Below, one piece after another: positions 15,246-22,227 of a stretch of DNA of 22,227 bases. Made by a program: the position numbers and the translations under genes. The notes below the pieces were generated by a model. That model was given only the letters and a program-made list of their open reading frames with translations. It searched no databases and was not told the DNA's origin. The stretch spans positions 494 to 22,720 of the forward strand of contig DETS01000001.1 in NCBI GenBank assembly GCA_002361735.1. Reading direction: 5' to 3'. The first letter of the stretch is position 1. Every line of letters begins with the position of its first letter. The stretch comes from Lachnospiraceae bacterium UBA3282 (lineage in GTDB: Bacteria; Bacillota; Clostridia; Lachnospirales; Lachnospiraceae).

Positions 15246-16049
15246 GTGATCACCGACAGTGAATTTCAGCGGATCGTCGGATATGTTCACAAGCATTACG
15301 GCATCGATCTGAGTCAAAAAAAGGTCTTGGTGGGCGGTAGACTGGAGAACTATCTTGCCCGCAACGGTTATGCGAACTACAATGAGTTCATGGAAAAGGT
15401 GGAGAAGAATCCGAAGGGCAGTGAGTCCACGGATCTGATCAACATTCTGACTACGAACCATACATATTTTATGCGGGAGAGCGAGCATTTTGATTTCCTG
15501 AAAAACGTTGCCCTCCCCTGGGCGAAGTCCAAGGCGAAGAACACGCGGGATTTAAGAGTCTGGTGCGGTGCTTCCTCTACGGGGGAAGAACCCTACACGA
15601 TGGCGATGATCATCAAAGACTTTTTTGCCATGGAACGTCCGGCGTGGGATACCAGACTGTTAGCCACGGATATTTCTATGCGGGTTTTGGATCACGCTGC
15701 AAAGGGCGTATATCTGCGGGAGCATATCGAGCCGCTGCCGCCCGGCTGGAAGAAGCACTACTTCAAACAGATCAGCGAAGAAGAATTCCGCGTAAAGGAT
15801 GAATTAAAAAAAGAAGTGATCTTCAGGCAGTTTAACCTGATGGATCCTATCCCATTTAAGAAAAAGTTTCATATTGTATTTTTAAGGAACGTAATGATTT
15901 ATTTCCAGGATGATATCAAATACCCGTTGATTGAGCGGATTTACGATCACATGGAGCCGGGCGGTTATCTCTTTATCGGACTGACGGAGAGGCTGGATCG
16001 CCAGAAGGTAAAGTTCAATTACGTTCAGCCATCAATTTATAGAAAGTAG
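15246..16049 (+). CDS. cheR: Chemotaxis protein methyltransferase CheR
   Basis: The 267-residue protein is a full-length CheR. The N-terminal helical domain precedes NHTYFMRESEHF (76-87). The SAM-binding loop is G108-ASSTGEEPY, and LRNVMIYF followed by GYLFIGLTE closes the Rossmann fold. It uses S-adenosylmethionine to methylate Glu residues on chemoreceptors, giving adaptation together with CheB. The start is GTG 15246 with GGGAGG 8 nt upstream. It opens a six-gene che run; cheB follows after 11 nt. The substrate is probably the receptor encoded at the end of the operon, which lacks a C-terminal tether pentapeptide, so CheR must act without one. Confidence 0.95.
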   Translation: MITDSEFQRIVGYVHKHYGIDLSQKKVLVGGRLENYLARNGYANYNEFMEKVEKNPKGSESTDLINILTTNHTYFMRESEHFDFLKNVALPWAKSKAKNTRDLRVWCGASSTGEEPYTMAMIIKDFFAMERPAWDTRLLATDISMRVLDHAAKGVYLREHIEPLPPGWKKHYFKQISEEEFRVKDELKKEVIFRQFNLMDPIPFKKKFHIVFLRNVMIYFQDDIKYPLIERIYDHMEPGGYLFIGLTERLDRQKVKFNYVQPSIYRK

Positions 16050-16060
16050 GGAATCGAAAT

Positions 16061-17086
16061 ATGATGCCTATCAGAGTATTGGTTGTTGACGATTCACTGA
16101 TGTTCCGTAAGCTTTTGGTAAGGGGTCTGAATGCGGATCCGAATATTGAGGTAGTGGCAGATGTGGAGGACGTCTACCAGGCGCGGGACGCCATTTTGAA
16201 ATTTAAGCCGGATGTGATGACGCTGGATGTGGAGATGCCAAAGATGAATGGCATCGAGTTTTTACGGAGATTGATGCCGCAGTATCCCCTTCCCGTCGTG
16301 ATGATCAGTTCCTTAAACAATAAGGTTTTTGACGCGCTGGAGGCAGGCGCGGTAGATTTTGTAAACAAGCCTTCCAACTTAAATCAGGAACAGCTAAACA
16401 ACTTCCTTTCGCAGGAGTTGGCAGCGAAGGTAAAGATTGCCTCCACCGCGAAGGTCGGAAAGCTGAAGAGGGCGGAAGCCACTTCCATTATGGGTCATAT
16501 CAGCGCAGCGGGCGGCAAGGATCGAATCGTCGCGATTGGTGCGTCCACAGGGGGCACCGAGGCAATCTTCGAGGTGGTCAAACGCTTTAAGAGAGATATT
16601 CCGGGCGTTGTCATTGTACAGCATATGCCGCCCGGCTTCACTAAGATGTACGCAGATCGTTTGAATAATCAGTGCGAGGTGGCAGTGAAGGAAGCTGAGA
16701 CCGGCGACCGTGTTATGCAGGGACAGGTGCTGATCGCGCCTGGCGACAGGCAGATGAGACTTGTCAAAGTAAACGGTATTTATCAGGTAGAGTGCAGGGG
16801 AACGGAAAAAGTGAGCGGGCATTGTCCCTCCGTGGATGTCCTGTTTTCCTCAGTGGCGAAAGCGGCCGGGAACAAGGCGGTCGGCGTTATCCTCACAGGC
16901 ATGGGGGGAGACGGCGCGAAAGGGCTTTTGGAGATGCGTAATGCCGGTGCGCTGACGGTGGGACAGGACGAGGCGACCTGTGTCGTCTACGGTATGCCGA
17001 AGGTCGCTTTTGACAATGGAGCGGTACAGCAGCAGGCGCCGATTACGGCAATTGCAGGGAAGGTTTACGACCTGTTGAGCAAATAG
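16061..17086 (+). CDS. cheB: Chemotaxis response regulator / methylesterase CheB
   Basis: The 341-residue protein joins a receiver domain (D56 in TLDVEMPKMNG, Lys in VNKPSN) to a methylesterase/deamidase domain. The catalytic triad is visible: S162 in GASTGGTEA, H188 in VQHMPPG and D284 in LTGMGGDG. Phosphorylated by CheA, it removes receptor methyl groups. A spacer (about 133-150) between domains is short but normal. Two adjacent ATG codons (16061, 16064) could serve; the ribosome site is AGGGAAT. The intact triad argues for full activity. Confidence 0.95.
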   Translation: MMPIRVLVVDDSLMFRKLLVRGLNADPNIEVVADVEDVYQARDAILKFKPDVMTLDVEMPKMNGIEFLRRLMPQYPLPVVMISSLNNKVFDALEAGAVDFVNKPSNLNQEQLNNFLSQELAAKVKIASTAKVGKLKRAEATSIMGHISAAGGKDRIVAIGASTGGTEAIFEVVKRFKRDIPGVVIVQHMPPGFTKMYADRLNNQCEVAVKEAETGDRVMQGQVLIAPGDRQMRLVKVNGIYQVECRGTEKVSGHCPSVDVLFSSVAKAAGNKAVGVILTGMGGDGAKGLLEMRNAGALTVGQDEATCVVYGMPKVAFDNGAVQQQAPITAIAGKVYDLLSK

Positions 17087-17138
17087 ATTATGTAGTGAGG
17101 ATGCAACAGAAAATATAAAAGAAAGGAGCTGGGCGCAG

Positions 17139-17531
17139 ATGAAGATTTTATTGGCAGAAGACGATTTCGCCAGCCGTAAGTTTATGGACAAACAGCTTTC
17201 GCGTTACGGAGAATGTGACGTGATGGTGGATGGCGAAGAAGCAGTGGATGCCTTTATGATGGCGCTGGAGGACGGAGAACCTTACGATCTCGCCTGCCTC
17301 GACGTAATGATGCCGGTTATGGACGGCTATCAGGTATTGAAAGCAATCCGCGACATTGAGGCGCAGAAAGGCATTCCCAAGAGCAAGCGCGTCAAGGTGA
17401 TCATGACCACAGCGCTGAATGATGAGCGCAATGTCAAGATGGCGTTTGAGCTTGGATGCGAAGCCTATGCCGGAAAACCGATAGATGTGGAGAAGTTTGA
17501 AAAGGTGTTAAAGAAGCTGGGACTGATTTAG
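17139..17531 (+). CDS. CheY-like single-domain response regulator
   Basis: The 130-residue protein is only a receiver domain: AEDD at 6-9, phospho-acceptor D55 in CLDVMMPVMDG, Thr in MTTALND and Lys in AGKPID. It lies directly before cheA, in the place of a CheY output protein. Unlike many CheY proteins it begins with AEDDFASRKF and has an insertion-like EAQKGIPKSKRVK stretch, features also found in non-flagellar signalling receivers, so the target may be the flagellar switch or another partner. The ATG has AAAGGAG 12 nt upstream, a slightly long spacing. Confidence 0.85.
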   Translation: MKILLAEDDFASRKFMDKQLSRYGECDVMVDGEEAVDAFMMALEDGEPYDLACLDVMMPVMDGYQVLKAIRDIEAQKGIPKSKRVKVIMTTALNDERNVKMAFELGCEAYAGKPIDVEKFEKVLKKLGLI

Positions 17532-17565
17532 AAATACCAGAAAATCCTTAAGATGAGGAGGAAGT

Positions 17566-19698
17566 ATGGCAGAAGAATTCAATACAGAGAGTATGCTGGA
17601 CATGTTTTTGTACGAGAGCGGTCAGCTTTTGGAAAAACTGGAAGGCATCATATTAGAAAAACAGGATGCAGACTGCTTCGATGATTCCGACATCAATGAG
17701 ATTTTCCGTGTCATGCACACCATCAAAGGTTCCTCAGGCGTCTTGATGTATGAAAACATCACGAAAGTGACCCATAAGCTGGAAGACGTATTTTACTATC
17801 TGAGAGAATCTCATCCGGATGACGTACCCCACATGGAACTGGTGGAGAAAGTACTTGCGGTTTCGGATTTTGTGACGGGAGAGCTTGACAAACTGAAAAA
17901 CGGAGACACCCCCGATGGCGATGAAAAGCAGCTCGTGGAAGATCTGGATGAGTTTCTGGGTCGTCTGAAAGGCGAGATCAAGAAGCAGGGCATTGAGATG
18001 CCGCAGGCGAACAGGCATGTGGAACCCACACAGTTCTACATTACGCCCGTGGCGGGGGATGACAGTCATTTTTATCGGATTTCGATTCACTATCGAAGCG
18101 ATACACAGATGAGTAATCTGAGAGCTTATTCGGCAACCTACGCCCTGAAAGAAGTGGCGGAGGATCTGCTTTACACGCCGGACGATATCCTTTCTAACGA
18201 GGCGAGCGCCGATGTGATCGTTGCCGAAGGCTTCCATATGCTGCTGCAGACAAAGAGCTCCAAAGAGGAGGTCATTGCGCTGATCGACAGTTCCGAGGCG
18301 GAGGAAATCAACTTTGACGAGCTGACGAAGGAAGAGTATGGCAACGCGCTCGGAGAGTTTGGACGAGAGGATGCCATGCCCGCTCCGCAGCCGGTGGAAG
18401 CAGCGAAGACCGATGACAAGGAAGCGAAGAAGGAAGGTCCCAAACCCGGTGACTATGTGGTCAAAACCAAGGAAGCCGGAAAAGGTAAAACGCTGGCTAA
18501 AAACCAGCCGAAGCAACAGAGCATTATCAGCGTGAATGTGGAGAAAATGGACGCGCTGATGGATTTGATTGGTGAGCTTGTTATTGCTGAGGCGGTGGTA
18601 TTGCAGAATCCGGATCTGAAGGTACCCGGATTGGAACTTTCCAATTTCCAGAAGGCTTCCGGTCAGCTTGCCAAGATCACCACGGAGCTGCAGGAGGTCA
18701 TCATGTCGATGCGCATGATGCCGCTGACTAACGTATTCCAGAAGATGAGAAGAATCGTCTTTGACGTCTCCAGAAAACTGGGCAAGGATATCGAGCTTGA
18801 AGTGATCGGTGAGAATACGGAAGTGGATAAGAACATCATCGAGCATATCACCGACCCGCTGATGCACCTTGTCAGAAACTCGGTGGATCACGGTATCGAA
18901 GAGAAAGCCGAGGACCGTACTTCAATCGGCAAGCCGGCAAAAGGAAAGATTACGCTGGAAGCAAAGAACGAGGGCGGTAAGGTTTATATCAGCGTCAAGG
19001 ATGACGGTAAGGGCTTAAATAAAGAAAAATTGTATCAAAAGGCTCTGGAGAAAGGCGTGATTGAGAATAAGCCGATGAGCGAGTTCAGTGAGAAAGAGAT
19101 CTTTCGGTTTATCACGCTGCCCGGCTTTTCCACCAAGGAGGAAGTCACGGAGTATTCCGGTCGAGGCGTGGGCATGGATGTGGTTGTAAAAAATATTCAG
19201 TCCATCAGCGGAAGACTCGATATTTCCAGTGTGGAATTTGAAGGATCCGAGATGACCTTGGTGATTCCGCTGACCTTGGCGATCATCAACGGCATCGTGG
19301 TACAGGTAGGTAATTCCCCGTTTGTGATTGAAACGGCTTCCATCAAGGAATTTGTAAGAGTGGGTGAAGATGATCTCATCCAGGAACCGAGCGGTGAGGA
19401 ATATATCGTACTCAGAGGCGAATGTTATCCCTTTATCCGCCTGAATGAAAAGTATGATTTACCGGATTCGGTCAATAAGATTGAAGATGGAATCATCGTT
19501 GTGTTAGAGCATGAGGGAAGCCAGGTATGTGTTCTGATCGATAAGCTGCTGCAGGAGCAGGAGATCGTGGTCAAACCGATCCCGCCCTATGTCAGAAAGG
19601 TCAAAGGTCTTTCGGGCTGTACGCAGCTGGGAGACGGAAGCATAGCACTGATCCTGGATATTGCCGGACTGCTGATGCACGACGGAGAAAGGAGATAG
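17566..19698 (+). CDS. cheA: Chemotaxis histidine kinase CheA
   Basis: The 710-residue protein shows the CheA order. P1 is a phosphotransfer domain with H51 in MHTIKGSSG. A P2-like regulator-binding domain spans about 153-250. A charged linker with Lys/Glu/Pro (about 255-320) leads to P3, the dimerisation hairpin (VEKMDALMDLIGELVIAEAV). The P4 ATPase has N438 in HLVRNSVDHG, DDGKG at 479-483 and GRGVGMD at 532-538. P5, the CheW-like coupling domain, spans about 575-705. It phosphorylates CheB and the CheY-like protein in response to the receptor. The ribosome site is GAGGAGG 5 nt before the ATG. It precedes cheW by 3 nt, consistent with translational coupling. Confidence 0.95.
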   Translation: MAEEFNTESMLDMFLYESGQLLEKLEGIILEKQDADCFDDSDINEIFRVMHTIKGSSGVLMYENITKVTHKLEDVFYYLRESHPDDVPHMELVEKVLAVSDFVTGELDKLKNGDTPDGDEKQLVEDLDEFLGRLKGEIKKQGIEMPQANRHVEPTQFYITPVAGDDSHFYRISIHYRSDTQMSNLRAYSATYALKEVAEDLLYTPDDILSNEASADVIVAEGFHMLLQTKSSKEEVIALIDSSEAEEINFDELTKEEYGNALGEFGREDAMPAPQPVEAAKTDDKEAKKEGPKPGDYVVKTKEAGKGKTLAKNQPKQQSIISVNVEKMDALMDLIGELVIAEAVVLQNPDLKVPGLELSNFQKASGQLAKITTELQEVIMSMRMMPLTNVFQKMRRIVFDVSRKLGKDIELEVIGENTEVDKNIIEHITDPLMHLVRNSVDHGIEEKAEDRTSIGKPAKGKITLEAKNEGGKVYISVKDDGKGLNKEKLYQKALEKGVIENKPMSEFSEKEIFRFITLPGFSTKEEVTEYSGRGVGMDVVVKNIQSISGRLDISSVEFEGSEMTLVIPLTLAIINGIVVQVGNSPFVIETASIKEFVRVGEDDLIQEPSGEEYIVLRGECYPFIRLNEKYDLPDSVNKIEDGIIVVLEHEGSQVCVLIDKLLQEQEIVVKPIPPYVRKVKGLSGCTQLGDGSIALILDIAGLLMHDGERR

Positions 19699-19701
19699 TA
19701 C

Positions 19702-20244
19702 ATGGCTGAAGACTTATTAAAAAAAGAAGAAATGGATGAGAACGATGAGCTGCTGGAAGAAGATGATTCCCAAAAAGGAATGTTCATGACATTTCAAATC
19801 GGGAAAGAGTTCTTCGGTATCAGCATCAGCTATGTGAATGAGATCATTGCGATGCAGCCAATCGCGGCGATACCCGAGGTAGACGATTATATCAAAGGGC
19901 TGATCAATCTCCGTGGCAAGATTATTCCTGTGATCGATGTCCGCACCAGATTTAAGATGGAACCGTGCGAATATACGGACAGGACGTGTATTATCGTCAT
20001 TGATGTAAAAACAACTATGATCGGTTTGATCGTGGAGAAATTGGCGGATGTGGATACAATTGCAGAGGACAGTATCGCGCCGCCGCCCTCTCTGGGAAGG
20101 AAAGAGCATGAACATAACAAATATGTTTACGGTCTTGCGAAAACCGAGGATAATGTGACGCTCCTTCTCGATCCGGAGAAGCTGATCAAGCAGGATGATA
20201 TCGTGGCAGTGACGGAAGAAAGCCGCAAGGAAGAACAAGCATAA
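19702..20244 (+). CDS. cheW: Chemotaxis coupling protein CheW
   Basis: The 180-residue protein has a CheW fold: TFQIGKEFFGISISYVNEII, then IAAIPEVDDYIKGLINLRGKIIPVIDVR (in two parts about 53-81), and LIVEKLADVDTIAEDSI. It links the receptor to CheA. The first ~25 residues form an unusually acidic tail (LLEEDD), and the end has a charged tail (EESRKEEQA); neither is needed for the fold. The ATG has GAAAGGAG upstream and starts 3 nt after cheA. Confidence 0.93.
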   Translation: MAEDLLKKEEMDENDELLEEDDSQKGMFMTFQIGKEFFGISISYVNEIIAMQPIAAIPEVDDYIKGLINLRGKIIPVIDVRTRFKMEPCEYTDRTCIIVIDVKTTMIGLIVEKLADVDTIAEDSIAPPPSLGRKEHEHNKYVYGLAKTEDNVTLLLDPEKLIKQDDIVAVTEESRKEEQA

Positions 20245-20259
20245 AAAGGAGAGATTACC

Positions 20260-22044
20260 ATGAAGAAGAGATTTTCGATTAAAGACATGACAGTCAAAGG
20301 AAAGATTTTGCTTTTCAGTGTTTTGCTGCTGATTTTGATGGTTATTATCGCAGGAGTGGGTTTGTGGTCTTCCAATATGGTGAACACGGCGCGGTCTAGC
20401 CTGAATAACCAGTCTTTGGCGCAATATGATGTGACACAGGCGTTTGCCAGCTTCTGTAACATCAAGGTGCGGGTGCGCAACATTTTGTTTGCCTACTACG
20501 ATGATGCGGATGCGTTAAAACAGCAGGAGGATATGATCGAGAAATATAAAGAGGACGCAGCAAATTATCTGCAGCTTTTTGTGAACAGGATGGGAGATTC
20601 CAATCCTGAGATTACGGCGCAGTATCAGGTTGTAGTGGACAAAATCAATTCCTGGTATGATTCCACGCAGAAGGATATCGACATGGCGAAGGCCGGTCAG
20701 GTGCAGGAAGCAGTCAACGATCTGATGACAAACGGTAAGGCAATCGCAGATGAAGTGGAAGCAGGTCTGACTGATTTGATTACTGCGATGGAAACAAGTT
20801 CCAGAGCAAAAGAAGAACAGATACAGCAGCAGGTGATAGGTCTGACCATTATTGAGGTGGTAGTGGTAGTGGTAGCGATTCTGATTGCCATTGCATACAG
20901 CCTGTTCCTGATCAAGGCGATCACCACTCCTATGGCGAAACTTTCCGAGGCAGCGAAAAGGATGGCCATGGGTGAGATCAATGTTGACTGTGAAAAGATT
21001 AACAATGATGATTTGGGCGAACTGCTGGATGAGTTTGCGCGGATGGCAGAGGCGGTCAAGGAGCAGACTAAGATCACGGAGGCAATTTCCCATGGCGATC
21101 TGACCAAGGAAGCAAATCCGAGAAGTGATAAGGATGTGCTGGGCAAGGCAATCGTCAGACTGCTTTCCGAGAATAACATGACATTGAGTAACGTGAAGGA
21201 AGCGAGCGCACAGATTACCGTCGGTTCCGAGCAGGTAGCAAATGCCAGCCAGGCGCTTGCACAGGGTTCTACTGAGCAGGCGAGCGCAATCGAACAGGTA
21301 ACTGCTTCCATGGACGAGGTAACGCAGCGTACGAAAGAGAATGCGACGCAGGCAGGCGAGGCAAATATGCTTGTTACCAATATTAAAGAGATGGCGGCGT
21401 CCGGCAATGAGCAGATGAAGTCCATGATTGGAGCAATGGATGATATCAACGCATCCTCCGAGACAATCTCCAAGATCATTAAGACCATTGATGATATTGC
21501 ATTCCAGACCAACATTCTGGCGCTGAACGCGGCAGTCGAGGCAGCGAGAGCAGGCGTACACGGCAAGGGCTTTGCAGTGGTGGCTGAAGAAGTCAGAAAT
21601 CTGGCGGCAAAGAGTGCGGCGGCGGCGAGCGAGACTGCAGAGATGATCGACGATACGATTCACAAGGTAGACAATGGTACGAAGATTGCGCAGGATACGG
21701 CGAAGTCTCTTGACGCGATTGTGACGTCCATCGATGAGATTGTCGGACTGATCAGCAATATTACCACTTCCTCGAACGATCAGGCGACGGCGATTTCCCA
21801 GATCGATCAGGCAATCTCTCAGGTTTCTACCGTGGTACAGACCAATGCGGCAACCAGTCAGGAGTGTGCGGCAGCCAGCGAGGAGCTTTCCAACCAGGCG
21901 CTCACCTTGAAGAACCTGATGGCGAAGTACCAGTTGGCGGCAGATTCTTACAACAGCGGCTATGCAGGAGACAACAGTATTTCTGCAGCTTCCCGCGACG
22001 ACGAGCCTACGATATCTCTGGACGGCGACTTTGGCAAATACTAA
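20260..22044 (+). CDS. Methyl-accepting chemoreceptor (MCP), 4HB-type sensor
   Basis: The 594-residue protein has membrane segments at 15-34 and 191-218 flanking a ~155-residue helical sensor that looks like a four-helix-bundle (4HB_MCP) domain. A HAMP domain (about 216-268) is followed by a second HAMP-like stretch (ISHGDLTKEANPRSDKDVLG, about 276-295). The signalling domain has the tip IDDIAFQTNILALNAAVEAARAG (410-432, in two overlapping motifs) and GKGFAVVAEEVRNLA. The end, DGDFGKY, lacks the CheR-binding pentapeptide. The ligand cannot be read. It is the last gene of the che operon, 15 nt after cheW, and has AAAAAGGAG upstream. Three GTGGTA units encode part of the Val-rich second membrane segment. 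Confidence 0.95.
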   Translation: MKKRFSIKDMTVKGKILLFSVLLLILMVIIAGVGLWSSNMVNTARSSLNNQSLAQYDVTQAFASFCNIKVRVRNILFAYYDDADALKQQEDMIEKYKEDAANYLQLFVNRMGDSNPEITAQYQVVVDKINSWYDSTQKDIDMAKAGQVQEAVNDLMTNGKAIADEVEAGLTDLITAMETSSRAKEEQIQQQVIGLTIIEVVVVVVAILIAIAYSLFLIKAITTPMAKLSEAAKRMAMGEINVDCEKINNDDLGELLDEFARMAEAVKEQTKITEAISHGDLTKEANPRSDKDVLGKAIVRLLSENNMTLSNVKEASAQITVGSEQVANASQALAQGSTEQASAIEQVTASMDEVTQRTKENATQAGEANMLVTNIKEMAASGNEQMKSMIGAMDDINASSETISKIIKTIDDIAFQTNILALNAAVEAARAGVHGKGFAVVAEEVRNLAAKSAAAASETAEMIDDTIHKVDNGTKIAQDTAKSLDAIVTSIDEIVGLISNITTSSNDQATAISQIDQAISQVSTVVQTNAATSQECAAASEELSNQALTLKNLMAKYQLAADSYNSGYAGDNSISAASRDDEPTISLDGDFGKY

Positions 22045-22089
22045 AAAGCGTCAGAACATAGAACAGTAAGTGCATCTAAAGAATGTTTG

Positions 22090-22118
22090 GAAGGCGGCTC
22101 TTTGGGGTCGCCTTCTTT
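22090..22118 (+). terminator. Rho-independent terminator of the che operon
   Basis: GAAGGCGGC (22090-22098) pairs with GTCGCCTTC (22107-22115) with one G-U pair, an 8-nt loop and a short T3 run. It lies 46 nt after the receptor stop codon. Confidence 0.75.
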
Positions 22119-22152
22119 AACACACATTGCGCGCATTTTTGATTGGCGGCAC

Positions 22153-22181
22153 TTGACATTTCAGGAAAAAGACTTTATAAT
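22153..22181 (+). promoter_or_regulatory. Perfect consensus sigma-A promoter of the tRNA gene
   Basis: TTGACA (22153-22158), a 17-nt spacer and TATAAT (22176-22181) match consensus fully. RNA would start near 22188, about 12 nt before the tRNA. Confidence 0.85.
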
Positions 22182-22199
22182 ATCCATTGTTGTAACGAT

Positions 22200-22227
22200 G
22201 TGCGCTTAGCTCAGCTGGATAGAGCGT
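22200..22227 (+). tRNA. tRNA gene, 5' end only (identity uncertain, possibly Arg)
   Basis: The last 28 nt read as a seven-base acceptor strand (GTGCGCT), T8-A9, then the D-arm GCTC...GAGC with AGCTGGATA loop. The gene runs off the window before the anticodon. The GGATAGAGCGT stretch is common in bacterial tRNA-Arg, but this is only a guess. Confidence 0.8.

Noticed and set aside
17734..18891. Long open frame (385 codons) antisense to cheA
   Set aside because: It lies wholly inside a clear cheA gene, has no ribosome site, and its His/Arg/Leu-rich product matches no family; it arises from codon bias of the plus strand.
20857..20874. Three GTGGTA units in the chemoreceptor as a phase-variation repeat
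   Set aside because: The unit is six bases, so slippage keeps the frame, and it simply encodes a Val-rich membrane segment.
20515..21663. Long open frame (382 codons) antisense to the chemoreceptor
   Set aside because: It is a shadow of the Ala/Glu-rich coiled-coil coding sequence and is Cys/His/Leu-rich without domain pattern.
1..22227. CRISPR array, prophage or insertion sequence
   Set aside because: No regularly spaced repeats, integrase, transposase or terminal inverted repeats were seen anywhere in the window.

Overview
The window looks like the chromosome of an anaerobic, low-to-moderate G+C Firmicute, most likely a Clostridia / Lachnospiraceae-type bacterium. This rests on strong AGGAGG-like ribosome sites, sigma-A promoters of the TTGACA-N17-TATAAT kind, Clostridia-style Che and HD-GYP proteins, and a VTC / DUF4956 / CotH gene group. 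This is inferred from protein flavour only; no 16S rRNA gene is present and no search was run.

Left part (1-2600): an AT-rich 15-bp tandem repeat leads into an AAA ATPase with a C-terminal PD-(D/E)XK-like domain. Next to it, on the minus strand, is the wreck of a membrane diguanylate cyclase. It is broken by a frameshift and internal deletions, one of which removes the whole GGDEF core.

Middle part (2600-10850), envelope genes: a large polytopic membrane protein of unknown function (plus strand) converges with a GT2 glycosyltransferase (minus strand). A divergent promoter pair then leads into a four-gene operon: VTC-domain protein, DUF4956 membrane protein, a divergent CotH-like protein that lacks the recognisable kinase motifs, and a canonical CotH-family kinase with a C-terminal InlB/Flg_new-like repeat. 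The divergent CotH gene carries a run of ten G near its 3' end, a candidate slippage (phase-variation) site.

Right part (10890-22120), signal transduction: a consensus promoter drives a response regulator with an intact HD-GYP domain, followed by a terminator. Then come a free-standing Hpt protein, a PAS histidine kinase whose C-terminus resembles an Hpt domain with Ser in place of His, and a second response regulator whose HD-GYP domain has lost several metal ligands. A compact chemosensory operon follows directly: cheR, cheB, a CheY-like regulator, cheA, cheW and one methyl-accepting chemoreceptor, ended by a terminator. No flagellar gene, sigma-28 promoter, or cheC/cheD/cheX/cheZ gene is seen in the window. 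The pathway could therefore control motility genes elsewhere or an alternative output such as c-di-GMP turnover.

The last bases hold a perfect consensus promoter and the first 28 nt of a tRNA gene cut by the window edge. Stretches without a gene are short (at most about 245 bp) and are explained by promoters, terminators and a hairpin.
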